32,636 bases of DNA from Methanocorpusculum sp. MCE (GCA_003315675.1 NIZU01000055.1:1-32636), one strand, 5' to 3'; counted from the first letter of the stretch, positions 24,226 to 32,520 are shown. Notes: generated by a model not told the origin, from the letters alone. Made by a program: numbers and translations.

Positions 24226-26114
24226 CTTCTTCTTTTTTTGAAACCGTCAGGTTTTCTCACCGGGGGCAGACCTTTATTCGGAACCAGATCGCCGATCTGG
24301 TCGGATCTTCCTGCTTTCAAAAGCCCGGAGACGACATAATCATACTGTTTTGGATCCTTCCACTGAAGCAGAGCTCTCTGAATCCGCTTCTCCTCCCCGA
24401 GAGGCACGTGGACTTTTTTTCCGGTAAGGGGATGCATCCCCGTGTAGTACATCGCCGTTGAAAGCGTCATCGTGACCGGGGTAAAGTCCTGGACCTGTTC
24501 GGTGTACATCCCTTTCTCTCTAAGATAAAGGGCAAGGGTGACCATATCGTCTATCCGGCATCCGGGGTGGGACGACATAAGATACGGAACGAGGTACTGC
24601 CGCTTTGGTTTGTCCTTCTGCAGGGCATCGAACCGTTTGCAGAAGGCATCGAATACGGCTTTTCCGGGTTTGTTCATCAGCTGCGTCACCCGGTCGCTGA
24701 TATGTTCGGGTGCGACTTTCAGATGGCCGGAGATGTGGTGTTCAGTGAGTTCGTTCAGGTAGCGGTCGCCCTCTTCCGTTTTGGGGATGAGGTCGTATCT
24801 CACCCCCGAACTGATGAAGACATGCTTGACTTTTCTGACTTTGGAAACGTTTCTGAGGAGTGACAACTGTTCGGCGGTTCCAAGTTTGAGTGACGGGCAG
24901 GTCGTACAGTTTTTGTCAATACACGGCCCGTTTTTCTCCCATTTTGTACAGCTGCAGGCATACATGTTCGCGGACGGCCCGCCCAGATCCGAGATCGTTC
25001 CCCGAAACTCCGGCATTTTGGTGATCCTTTCCGCTTCTCTCAAAATGGACGCTTCGCTTCTCGAAACGATCTCCTTTCCCTGATGATGGGTGATGGCGCA
25101 AAAAGAACAGGCGCCGAAACAGCCGCGGTGGGTGGTGATGGAAAACTGGATCGGGGTCAGTGCCGGGATCGGTTCCTTATATGCCGGGTGCTGTTTTCGG
25201 GTATAGGGCAGCTCGTAAATGATGTCGAGTTCCTCCTTGGTAAGAGGCCTCGCCGGAGGGTTCTGGACGATGACCGTTTTCGGATGAGGTTGGATCAGCG
25301 TATCCTTCGAGAGGTACTGTATTTTAAACGCCTCTGCATATTTTTCCTTGTTTACGACATCCGGGTATGCAGGTAGGATGGTTCCTGCCGGCGGATGTTC
25401 CCTGAACGCTGCAATAGATATTGTGTAGCAGGTACCCCTGATGTTAGTGAGATCTTTGATGCTTTCGCCGCATTTCAGGCGGGACGCGATCTCGATCATC
25501 TGAAGTTCGCCCATTCCGTACACGAGAAGCGAGGCCGGAGCGGCGGCAAGAATCCCCTGCTTTACCGAGTCGCTCCAGTAATCGTAATGGGCGAAGCGTC
25601 TGAGACTTGCTTCGATCCCTCCGATGATTATCGGCGTGTCTTTGAACAGACGGTGCAGGATATTCGTGTAAACGAGGGTCGTTTTTTCCGGTCGGGTGGG
25701 TTTCCCCCCGGGCGAGTATGCATCGTCATGCCGGCGCCGGAGTGCCGGGGTGTAGGCACTCACCATCGGATCGACGGCTCCGGGAAGAACGGCGAAGAAG
25801 AGATTCGGTTTTCCGAACTGGGCGAAGTCCTTTCCTTCTCTGTCCTTCCAGTCGGGCTGGCTTATTACGGCAACGGTGAATCCTGCGTTGATCAGCGTCC
25901 GCCCAATAAAAGCGGCGGCAAATGACGGATGATCGACATAGGCATCGGCCGATACGAGAATAATATCCGGGGCTGTTTTCCCGGTATTTTTCAGTTCTTC
26001 CGTTGTTATTGGGAGGAAGCGCGGCTGGTCTGTTATTTTTCCGGCGGTGATTTGAGGCATTCTTATCTCTATCGTGGGTTCTTTACGGAGATTAACTTTC
26101 ACGCAGAGTTCCAT
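24222..26114 (-). CDS. YgiQ-family radical SAM protein
   Basis: 630 residues as drawn. The radical SAM cluster motif is CFGACSFC, with Cys332, Cys336 and Cys339 binding the [4Fe-4S] cluster. Typical YgiQ segments are present: ADAYVDHPSFAAAFIGRTL in the N-terminal domain, GGIEASLRRFAHYDYWSD, LKVAPEHISD and VQDFTPVTMTLSTAMYYTGM. The last ~100 residues carry the C-terminal extension. Its substrate is unknown. The start could instead be the ATG at 26060: the frame between 26114 and 26060 is unlike the family, and a TATA-like box near 26125-26132 would place transcription inside it. It ends convergent with the antiporter. Confidence 0.93.
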   Translation of the reverse strand: MELCVKVNLRKEPTIEIRMPQITAGKITDQPRFLPITTEELKNTGKTAPDIILVSADAYVDHPSFAAAFIGRTLINAGFTVAVISQPDWKDREGKDFAQFGKPNLFFAVLPGAVDPMVSAYTPALRRRHDDAYSPGGKPTRPEKTTLVYTNILHRLFKDTPIIIGGIEASLRRFAHYDYWSDSVKQGILAAAPASLLVYGMGELQMIEIASRLKCGESIKDLTNIRGTCYTISIAAFREHPPAGTILPAYPDVVNKEKYAEAFKIQYLSKDTLIQPHPKTVIVQNPPARPLTKEELDIIYELPYTRKQHPAYKEPIPALTPIQFSITTHRGCFGACSFCAITHHQGKEIVSRSEASILREAERITKMPEFRGTISDLGGPSANMYACSCTKWEKNGPCIDKNCTTCPSLKLGTAEQLSLLRNVSKVRKVKHVFISSGVRYDLIPKTEEGDRYLNELTEHHISGHLKVAPEHISDRVTQLMNKPGKAVFDAFCKRFDALQKDKPKRQYLVPYLMSSHPGCRIDDMVTLALYLREKGMYTEQVQDFTPVTMTLSTAMYYTGMHPLTGKKVHVPLGEEKRIQRALLQWKDPKQYDYVVSGLLKAGRSDQIGDLVPNKGLPPVRKPDGFKKRRS

Positions 26115-26236
26115 GTTCAGAATGTTTATATTGTTAAATGAATGATATACAGGTTAATGAAGTGTCGGGTCTTCCGATTCTTCAGGACACAGACAACACA
26201 GATTTCCTTTGATGGAACCATATACACACCAGTGAA

Positions 26237-26289
26237 CTCCGGATCCGGCCCACACCAAAATAGAGGGTCCGGAGATTTTTCTTTTTCTT
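26237..26289 (+). terminator. Hairpin with T-rich tail in the ygiQ-DUF2178 gap
   Basis: CTCCGGA (26237-26243) and TCCGGAG (26268-26274) form a 7-bp stem with a 24-base loop, followed by ATTTTTCTTTTTCTT. It lies 120-170 bases upstream of the YgiQ-like gene's start, so it is not that gene's terminator; it may end a short transcript running on the + strand. Confidence 0.35.
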
Positions 26290-26294
26290 GTAAC

Positions 26295-26350
26295 GGGGGC
26301 ATCCCCTCCCTCGAGACGGAAACTATATATTACATTATGTAAAATATATT
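26295..26350. promoter_or_regulatory. AT-rich promoter-like stretch with palindrome
   Basis: AACTATATATTACATTATGT and following bases hold several TATA-like words and the imperfect palindrome TTACAT-T-ATGTAA. It lies between the two hairpins of this gap. Together with them it fills the 424 bases between ygiQ and the DUF2178 gene. Whether it drives a small RNA is unknown. Confidence 0.35.
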
Positions 26351-26450
26351 ATACGCCGGAGTATAGGATGGACGGGGATCGCCCTCCTGTTCTTCAGTAC
26401 ACAACAGGAAAAAGCAGAATCAGATTTTTTCTCATACCACCATACACAAG

Positions 26451-26484
26451 TATCCGCCCCAGCCCACACACACTTGGGCGGATA
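26451..26484 (+). promoter_or_regulatory. 9-bp inverted repeat directly upstream of the DUF2178 gene TATA box
   Basis: TATCCGCCC (26451-26459) and GGGCGGATA (26476-26484) are perfect inverted arms with a 16-base loop. The arm runs straight into TTTATATT (26485-26492), about 50 bases before the ATG at 26539, which fits a TATA box. The position suits a regulator site or an RNA stem-loop. Confidence 0.45.
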
Positions 26485-26538
26485 TTTATATTTTGCAAAT
26501 CCTTATAGTGTTCAATTAACATAAAGTAGGACTAACCA

Positions 26539-27051
26539 ATGAAGAAAAATACGTTCTATATTATATGCGGTCTGATGGCTGTCTTGCTTCTTCTCTTATT
26601 CTGGCTCTCGATAGAGCTTTCGAGCCCGATTATCATCGCAGTTTCCGTTATTCTCGCGGCGGTGCTTTTGTTGGTTTTGAAAAAACGTGTTACCGACATC
26701 GTTCAGGATGAACGGAGCATTCTGATAGATATGAAAACCGCCGCCGCAACGATCAAGGCCGCGGTCGTTCTTTTCCTGACCGTGAATCTTGCTACGATCG
26801 TGTATGTGTTCAGCGGTCCTCTGGGTTTTCAGTCATTTACCTATCATCGCCCAAATGACGTGATGCTCCCTGCCGGGGGTTTTGAATCAGTATCGTATTT
26901 TCCCGTCCCGCCCGAGACGATTCCGATATCGCAGCTGGGGTTATTTGCCGTACTGCAGCTCATTATGATTGTTGCGGCACTCTTCATCTATGTCGGATTC
27001 AGGTTCTATTACGCCCGCAAGTTTGGGGTGTGGGGCGAAGATGAAGAATAA
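26539..27051 (+). CDS. DUF2178-like four-helix membrane protein
   Basis: 170 residues with four hydrophobic helices (about 6-28, 31-48, 72-92 and 133-156). The cytoplasmic loop VTDIVQDERSILIDMKTAAAT carries the DERS...K pattern I recall for DUF2178. Such proteins are often encoded immediately before a small Cro/XRE-type HTH protein, as here (11-base overlap). The pair probably forms a membrane-controlled regulator or immunity-like switch, but that is inference. It has a TATA box and an inverted repeat upstream. Confidence 0.7.
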   Translation: MKKNTFYIICGLMAVLLLLLFWLSIELSSPIIIAVSVILAAVLLLVLKKRVTDIVQDERSILIDMKTAAATIKAAVVLFLTVNLATIVYVFSGPLGFQSFTYHRPNDVMLPAGGFESVSYFPVPPETIPISQLGLFAVLQLIMIVAALFIYVGFRFYYARKFGVWGEDEE

Positions 27052-27232
27052 GATCAAGGTCTACCGGGCTATGCACGATCTAACCCAGGATTCTCTGGCA
27101 AAAGAACTGGGTGTAACCCGCCAGACGATTCTTGCCATAGAAAAAGGCAAGTATGATCCGTCCCTTGAACTGGCTATCAGGATTTCCCGGTATTTTCAGA
27201 CTACCGTCGAAGAAATATTTCTCTTCGAGTGA
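27041..27232 (+). CDS. Small Cro/XRE-type HTH transcriptional regulator
   Basis: 63 residues, almost only the helix-turn-helix: VYRAMHDLTQDSLAKELGVT, RQTILAIEKGKYDPSLELAI, then RISRYFQTTVEEIFLFE. It starts at 27041, inside the last codons of the DUF2178 gene; an upstream in-frame GTG/ATG would add residues without family character. Proteins of this form bind DNA as dimers and commonly control their own operon; the nearby inverted repeat (26451-26484) is a possible site. It is partnered by the upstream membrane protein. Confidence 0.85.
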   Translation: MKNKIKVYRAMHDLTQDSLAKELGVTRQTILAIEKGKYDPSLELAIRISRYFQTTVEEIFLFE

Positions 27233-27304
27233 TCACAGACTGTACGGATACTGATCCTCGTATCGTGGATGCGGAAAAAAAGGTTGCTGAAATTAGATTG
27301 TGGA

Positions 27305-27973
27305 TTATCCAATGACCACAACGACGTCACTGTTTTCTTTCAGGTCAAGGGCATCGCGGAGCTGGGTTCCGGATATGACTTCAATGACCTCTTCCGGGTG
27401 ATGGGTCCGTCCCGGCACGACGATTGCGCACGGAATCCCCGAGATCGTGCATTTTATGCAGCGTGCCTCGCCAAACATCCGGTGCTCATCTTTGAAGCCC
27501 GGAACGATCGTCCATTCCAAAGAGTCCATCCGTTTTCTGATCTGAACACTCTGCGGATTGAGTTTAATGTTGAGTGTCCCCGGATACGGAGTAAATCCGC
27601 AGAGTTTTTCGAACTGCTCCTGATAATGGGGGATCGACATATAGTATCTTCCCTCGCCCACCCCGGACATGACCGTCCCCGTGAGGATGTACTGCTCGTC
27701 TTTTACATCGAATATTTTGGCGTACTCGGAAAACTCGCGCCGGAGATGTTCCTCTCCCGATCTGGTTACGAGAACGAACTGGCCGGTCGACTCGGCGGTC
27801 CGCGAGATCATCTGTGCTTTCTCGAGCGACTGAAGTCTGCGTGACGCGGTCTGCTGGCTGATTCCGAGCTGGTCTCCCAGTGCCTGCGTGGAAAGACGCA
27901 CCGGGCCTTTACACCCTCCAAGCAGAGCGATTCGCCGCAGACAGGCTGCATCCTCAGCATCTATTGTCTCCAT
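27305..27973 (-). CDS. ribK: CTP-dependent riboflavin kinase with N-terminal HTH domain
   Basis: 222 residues. The C-terminal half is the archaeal riboflavin kinase domain: LTGTVMSGVGEGRYYMSIPH, GFTPYPGTLNIKL and HHPEEVIEVIS. It makes FMN from riboflavin with CTP. Residues 1-90 form a winged HTH (LGDQLGISQQTASRRLQSLE), seen in the longer archaeal RibK proteins. The domain pair suggests an FMN-sensing regulator, which is inference. It is divergent from the regulator at 28085; CATATATAG on the minus strand about 25 bases before the ATG suggests a leaderless transcript. Confidence 0.93.
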   Translation of the reverse strand: METIDAEDAACLRRIALLGGCKGPVRLSTQALGDQLGISQQTASRRLQSLEKAQMISRTAESTGQFVLVTRSGEEHLRREFSEYAKIFDVKDEQYILTGTVMSGVGEGRYYMSIPHYQEQFEKLCGFTPYPGTLNIKLNPQSVQIRKRMDSLEWTIVPGFKDEHRMFGEARCIKCTISGIPCAIVVPGRTHHPEEVIEVISGTQLRDALDLKENSDVVVVIG

Positions 27974-28031
27974 AACTCGTTGTTGGAGTGATTACTATAT
28001 ATGAGTTAGTATCGGTCGTTCGTGTTCGCGT

Positions 28032-28049
28032 ATTGACGAATTCGACAAT
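28032..28049. promoter_or_regulatory. 18-bp near-palindrome between ribK and the mevalonate-cluster regulator
   Basis: ATTGACGAATTCGACAAT has 16 of 18 positions in perfect inverted symmetry (only the A-A at positions 5 and 14 fails), around CGAATTCG. It lies 36-53 bases before the regulator's start and 59-76 bases before ribK's. The size and symmetry fit a homodimeric HTH operator. Binding is inferred. Confidence 0.45.
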
Positions 28050-28084
28050 CAACTTCTTATGTAAGTAACGAAATATAGGTAGGT

Positions 28085-28795
28085 ATGAAGCCGGTACTTC
28101 GCCAGCAGCTTGCCGAGAAAATGGCAGGCGAAATCACCCTCTCCGATTCACCGGGAAAAGCTCTGAAAAAATGGCGTACAAGTTTTCAGATAGCTCCAGG
28201 TGTACTCGCAGACCATCTTGGAGTCTCTCCGTCCGTTATCAGCGATTATGAAAGCGGCAGGAGGAAAAGTCCGGGAACGGGTGTCGTTGGGAAAATCGTA
28301 GACTCGCTTCTGAATGTTGACGAAGAAAATGGTGGGACATACATCAAAAAGTATGGCAAACTCCTGTTCTCGGATTACGACGACGAGGTCATTTATGATA
28401 TTCATGACTTCGCTTCATCCATTCCGATCAGGGAATTATCGGAACTGATCGAATGTACCCTCATCTGCGGGGAGCTGGATTCACAAATCTTCGGCTACAC
28501 TGTTATCAACAGTACCAATGCCATTCTGAATCTTTCGCCCAATGAGTTCAACCGCATTTACGGCTGGAGTACGGAACGCGCTCTGATTTTCACGGATATT
28601 TCGACCGGAAAATCCCCGATGATCGCGATCCGCGTGACACCGTTCAAACCCACGTATGTTATCCTTCAGGGGATAGAGGAGGCACATGTCAACCCGCTCG
28701 TCAAAAAGCTTGCAGAAAAAGATCACATTACCGTTCTCTGTACGCCCCTGGGAGTTCAGGATCTCGTTACACGTTTAAGGAAAACACAATGGTAG
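28085..28795 (+). CDS. HTH regulator of the archaeal HMG-CoA synthase cluster
   Basis: 236 residues. A Cro-type HTH is at about 26-75 (KALKKWRTSFQIAPGVLADH, LGVSPSVISDYESGRRKSPG). The second half (about 100-236) is an alpha/beta ligand-binding-like domain: GYTVINSTNAILNLSPNEFN, IYGWSTERALIFTDISTGKS, PMIAIRVTPFKPTYVILQG. I recall this gene upstream of HMG-CoA synthase in many Euryarchaeota. It overlaps the HMGS start by seven bases (ATGGTAG), so it is translated with the pathway genes. It might sense a lipid precursor or CoA ester, which is speculative. Confidence 0.82.
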   Translation: MKPVLRQQLAEKMAGEITLSDSPGKALKKWRTSFQIAPGVLADHLGVSPSVISDYESGRRKSPGTGVVGKIVDSLLNVDEENGGTYIKKYGKLLFSDYDDEVIYDIHDFASSIPIRELSELIECTLICGELDSQIFGYTVINSTNAILNLSPNEFNRIYGWSTERALIFTDISTGKSPMIAIRVTPFKPTYVILQGIEEAHVNPLVKKLAEKDHITVLCTPLGVQDLVTRLRKTQW

Positions 28796-29832
28796 GCATA
28801 ATCACCTACGGGGCATACATCCCCCGTTTCAGAATAAAAGTCGAAGAGATTGCCCGTGTATGGGGAGCGAATGCCGCGGAGATCACCGGCGGTCTTGGCG
28901 TTTTAGAAAAAGCCGTACCCGATTACGATGAGAACACGGCCACCTTTTCCGTCGAGGCCGCACGCTCGGCCCTTCGCCGGCGTCCAATAGACGTTGCCGA
29001 CATAAAGGCAGTCTATGTAGGATCCGAGTCACACCCCTATGCCGTCAAACCGACCGCAGTCACCGTCGGAGAGGCAATCGGTGCAACGCCCGTTATGACG
29101 GCTGCAGACTACGAATTCGCCTGCAAAGCCGGCACTGCCGCTATTCAGACCACGATGGGTCTCGTATCATCAGGAATGATGAAGTATGCCGTCGCTATCG
29201 GAGCGGACACCGCTCAGGGAGCCCCCGGCGATGCACTGGAATATACGGCAGCTGCCGGAGGGGCGGCATACGTTATCGGCAATGATGATCCGATAGCGGT
29301 GATCAATGAGACCTGCTCTTTTACCTCCGACACGCCGGATTTCTGGCGTCGCGAAGGAGAGGATTATCCAAGACACGGAGGAAGATTCTCCGGTGACCCC
29401 GGATACTTCAAACACACCCTTGGGGCTGCAAAGCTGATGATGGAACTTCGCGGAACGAAGCCTTCCGATTATACGCATGCAGTCTTCCACCAGCCGAATG
29501 CCAAGTTCCCGCAGAAAGCAGCACATATGCTGGGATTCACGAAAGACCAGATCAAGGCGGGTCTTCTGGCCCCCACGCTCGGCAACACCTACAGCGGCGC
29601 TGTTCCTCTCGGTTTAGCGGCAGTTTTAGATGTGGCAAAACCCGGCGACCGGATCTTCGTTACGAGCTACGGCAGCGGCGCCGGATCCGATGCCTTCGAC
29701 ATCACCGTGACCGACGCGATTTTGCATAAGATCGACCGTTCCCAGGGTCCGTCCGTTGAACAGATGCTTTCCACAAAGAAGTATCTTGACTATGCAGTGT
29801 ATGCCCGGCACAAGGGCAAGATCCGGATGTGA
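28789..29832 (+). CDS. Hydroxymethylglutaryl-CoA synthase
   Basis: 347 residues, usual archaeal length. It condenses acetoacetyl-CoA with acetyl-CoA to HMG-CoA, the first committed step of the mevalonate pathway for archaeal isoprenoid lipids. The catalytic Cys112 is in YEFACKAGTAA, with His in AVFHQPNAKFPQKAA and a Glu in YVGSESHPYAVKP. The enzyme forms a channelling complex with thiolase and DUF35 in methanogens, and those genes follow directly. The start overlaps the regulator's stop. Confidence 0.95.
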   Translation: MVGIITYGAYIPRFRIKVEEIARVWGANAAEITGGLGVLEKAVPDYDENTATFSVEAARSALRRRPIDVADIKAVYVGSESHPYAVKPTAVTVGEAIGATPVMTAADYEFACKAGTAAIQTTMGLVSSGMMKYAVAIGADTAQGAPGDALEYTAAAGGAAYVIGNDDPIAVINETCSFTSDTPDFWRREGEDYPRHGGRFSGDPGYFKHTLGAAKLMMELRGTKPSDYTHAVFHQPNAKFPQKAAHMLGFTKDQIKAGLLAPTLGNTYSGAVPLGLAAVLDVAKPGDRIFVTSYGSGAGSDAFDITVTDAILHKIDRSQGPSVEQMLSTKKYLDYAVYARHKGKIRM

Positions 29833-29840
29833 GGTGTATC

Positions 29841-31004
29841 ATGAGAGATGTAGCAGTAATAGGTGCAGGAATCACGAAATTCGGAGAAAGATGGGACACA
29901 TCTTTCCGTGATCTGTGTACAGAAGCAGGAATCGCCGCACTTGAAGATGCAAATGTGGCGGGAGAGCAGATCGATGCATTGTTTGTCGGTTCGATGTCTG
30001 CAGGAAGATTCGTCGGTCAGGAACACGTTGGGGCACTCGTTGCCGATTACGTGGGACTCGGCGGAGATCTCCACACCCCGGCTACCCGGGTCGAGGCTGC
30101 CTGTGCGTCCGGAGGGCTTGCTTTTCGTCAGGCCGTAGCAGCAGTTTCTTCCGGCATGTCCGACGTCGTTATCGTGGCAGGTGTCGAGAAGATGACCGAT
30201 GTAGGCGATTCGACGGATGTTCTCGCCGGAGCAGCCGACAGAGAATGGGAGAGTTTTGCAGGAGCAACCTTCCCCGGTCTGTATGCGATGATCGCATGCG
30301 ACTACATGCACAAGTACGGACTGACCCGCGAACAGCTTGCCCAGGTCTCGGTGAAAAACCATTACCACGGAGCAAGAAACCCGTTCGCCCAGTTCCAGAA
30401 CGAGATCACCCAGTCGACCGTGATCAACTCGACCCTCGTAGCTTCCCCGCTCCGACTCTTCGACTGCTCGCCCGTTTCCGACGGTGCCGCAGTCATAGTT
30501 GTCTGCCCGCTTGAAAAAGCACGGGAGTTCACCGACACGCCGATCAGGGTCCTTGCCTCAGCCCAGGCAGGCGACACGATCGCTTTACACGACCGGCCGG
30601 ACTTTTCCACCATGGGTGCCACGGTCGCCGCAGGAAACTCGGCGTTCCGTCAGGCCAAACTCGAACGAAAGGACATCGACTTCGTTGAAGTTCACGACTG
30701 TTTCACGATCGCCGAACTTTGTGCGATCGAGGATCTCGGCTTTGTTCCGAAGGGAACGGCCGGCAAGTTCACCGAGCAGGGCGAGACCCAGCTTGGCGGC
30801 AGGCTTCCGGTAAACACGTCCGGAGGTCTCAAGGCATGCGGCCACCCGGTCGGTGCAACCGGTATCAAACAGATATGGGAAGTCGTCCAGCAGCTTCGCG
30901 GCGAAGGCGGCAAACGTCAGGTCGAAGGAGCAGAAATAGGTATGACCCAGAATGTCGGAGGAACCGGCGCAACCGTTGTATCGCACATCTTCGGGAGGGC
31001 CTGA
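29841..31004 (+). CDS. Acetyl-CoA C-acetyltransferase (archaeal thiolase)
   Basis: 387 residues from the ATG at 29841, chosen over an in-frame codon at 29829 because GAGGTG at 29831-29836 is at the proper distance. It makes acetoacetyl-CoA for HMG-CoA synthase. The reactive Cys88 is in VEAACASGGLAF; the C-terminal GGLKACGHPVGATG holds the second Cys and His. VHDCFTIAELCAIEDLG is another family mark. Channelling partners are encoded on both sides. Confidence 0.95.
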   Translation: MRDVAVIGAGITKFGERWDTSFRDLCTEAGIAALEDANVAGEQIDALFVGSMSAGRFVGQEHVGALVADYVGLGGDLHTPATRVEAACASGGLAFRQAVAAVSSGMSDVVIVAGVEKMTDVGDSTDVLAGAADREWESFAGATFPGLYAMIACDYMHKYGLTREQLAQVSVKNHYHGARNPFAQFQNEITQSTVINSTLVASPLRLFDCSPVSDGAAVIVVCPLEKAREFTDTPIRVLASAQAGDTIALHDRPDFSTMGATVAAGNSAFRQAKLERKDIDFVEVHDCFTIAELCAIEDLGFVPKGTAGKFTEQGETQLGGRLPVNTSGGLKACGHPVGATGIKQIWEVVQQLRGEGGKRQVEGAEIGMTQNVGGTGATVVSHIFGRA

Positions 31005-31005
31005 G

Positions 31006-31398
31006 ATGACCGTAGCACGATTCTGGAGAGAGATTCCCCAGAGATACAACATGGTGGGAACGAAATGCGATACCTGCGGGGATGTATTCTTCCCGCCAAG
31101 AGCAATCTGTCCGCACTGCCGCCGGGATGGAAAAATTGTCCCCTGCCAGTTCTCCGGGAAAGGAAAGGTCCTGACCTACTCGGTCCTTTCCGCAGCAAGC
31201 GATCAGTTCTCCGCACTGAAACCGTATGTTCTCGCGATCATCGAACTCGAAGAAGGAACAAGGGTCACCTCCCATCTCATCTGCGAACCCGACGAGGTCC
31301 ACATCGGTATGCCGGTCAAGTCCGTCTTCCGTGTTCTGGACCGCGAAGGTTCGGACGGGATCATCCATTACGGAACCAAATTCGTTCCGGATATCTAA
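31006..31398 (+). CDS. DUF35 OB-fold protein with rubredoxin-like zinc ribbon
   Basis: 130 residues, starting at 31006 behind GGGAGGG (30993-30999). The N-terminal zinc ribbon has Cys21, Cys24, Cys35 and Cys38 (CDTCG...CPHCRRDG); the rest is an OB-fold beta-barrel. In the methanogen thiolase/HMG-CoA synthase complex this subunit bridges the two enzymes so acetoacetyl-CoA can pass between them. Its order after HMGS and thiolase matches that complex. An IS element begins three bases after its stop. Confidence 0.93.
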   Translation: MTVARFWREIPQRYNMVGTKCDTCGDVFFPPRAICPHCRRDGKIVPCQFSGKGKVLTYSVLSAASDQFSALKPYVLAIIELEEGTRVTSHLICEPDEVHIGMPVKSVFRVLDREGSDGIIHYGTKFVPDI

Positions 31399-31465
31399 TC
31401 TGAGAATTTCTAACAACCTTTTTTTTGACAGAAAGTACTTTCTTTTCGTACGTTGAGTAGTATGT

Positions 31466-32457
31466 ATGGGGACTTTCAGCAGCTTTGGTCTCAACCAGGC
31501 ATATCACGAACGTTATGAAAAACTTGGCGACCGTCTCTCCGACGTTGGTAAAACACTTGATTGGGATGTGTTTCGCCCTCTTCTTGAATCCATGTATGCA
31601 AATAAATCCGGCAAGGGCGGTCATCCCAATGTCGATGTCATACTTATGTTCAAGATTCAGCTTCTGGAAGTCTGGTATAATCTGTCTGATCTAGCCGTTG
31701 AACGTGAAATTTATGATCGTCTTTCTTTTTGGCATGGTAAGTGAGGGCGTTAGCCCGAAACGGTGAGCAAGATTCGATCTTGCGAACTCTTGGCTGTCCT
31801 GACAAAATACCCGACAATTCAACGATCTGGTTATTTCGGGAGCGCATGTCCGAATCAGGCGTTGATACAGTGGTCTGGCAGGAGTTTCAGAGACAACTTG
31901 ACCTGAAAGGTCTGAAAATTGAACAAGGTATGATTCAGGATGCAACGTTTGTGTATGCTGAACCCGGTCATTGTAAGAAAGACACGCCGCGAGGAGATCA
32001 GGCAAAAACACGACGGGATAAAGATGGAAAAATCATGTCCAAGAACGGCAAAATGCACTATGGCTATAAACTTCATACCATCATGGATACGACGCACGAT
32101 CTTATTCGACGCATTGAAACCACCACGGCAAATGTTCATGATAGTCAGGTGGACCTCTCAGAAAAAGGAGAAGTGGTCTATCGGGATCGGGGATATCAGG
32201 GAGCAAAATGCAAGGGATATAGTGCCACAATGAAAAGGGGAGCGAGAGGGCATCCCATTGGCATACGAGATAAACTGAGAAATCTGCGAATAAGTAGGAA
32301 GAGATCAAAGGGCGAGAGACCCTATGTAGTGATCAAAAATGTTTTTCATGCAGGGTTGGTAAAGGTAACAACGCTGCAAAGAGTACGAGTGAAAAATATG
32401 CTGGCTGCATTTTGTTATAATATCTATCAGGTGAAAACGATTCAAAACAGAGTGTAA
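31466..32457 (+). pseudogene. IS5-type DDE transposase, split by a hairpin insert
   Basis: The first frame (31466-31744, 92 residues) has the N-terminal domain ending DRLSFWH. Family members normally continue at once with a segment like LGCPDKIPDNSTIWLFRERM, which here reappears in another frame from about 31789 and runs to 32457. DDE-type positions are visible: Asp in MIQDATF, Asp in TTANVHDSQ, Asp in VVYRDRGYQG and Glu in SKGERPY. An in-frame GTG at 31741 overlaps the first stop (GTGA) and could restart translation. A programmed shift is less likely: there is no slippery heptamer and the -1 frame has TAA at 31738. Confidence 0.7.
31736..31788 (+). repeat. 53-bp two-hairpin insert in the transposase gene
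   Basis: Between the SFWH and LGCPD codons lie GGGC-GTTA-GCCC (about 31745-31756) and GCAAGAT-TCG-ATCTTGC (about 31767-31783). The length is 2 mod 3, so it shifts the frame. The motif GTGAGCAAG...CTTGCGAA parallels the hairpins at 19265-19345. It looks like a small palindromic repeat inserted in the gene. The exact ends are uncertain by a few bases. Confidence 0.5.
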
Positions 32458-32475
32458 ATTTAAAAAAAAAACGTC

Positions 32476-32503
32476 AAGGAATAATGGGTATTCTTCTTTT
32501 TTT
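32476..32503 (+). terminator. Hairpin plus T-tract in the IS tail
   Basis: AAGGAATA, loop ATGGG, TATTCTT, then CTTTTTTT. An A-run precedes it, extending the potential stem. The same structure occurs in the remnant at 7716-7744. Confidence 0.5.
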
Positions 32504-32520
32504 GGGGGGGGTGAGGGGGT

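Noticed and set aside
26368..26505. 45-codon plus-strand frame across the second hairpin upstream of the DUF2178 gene
   Set aside because: Its second half is the hairpin and TATA region; low protein character and no ribosome site, so non-coding structure is preferred.
27269..27844. Plus-strand frame of 191 codons over ribK
   Set aside because: It is fully antisense to a well-recognised gene and shows no family features.
31700..31744. Programmed -1 frameshift in the transposase
   Set aside because: No slippery heptamer is at the junction and the -1 frame has TAA at 31738; an insertion or GTG restart explains it better.
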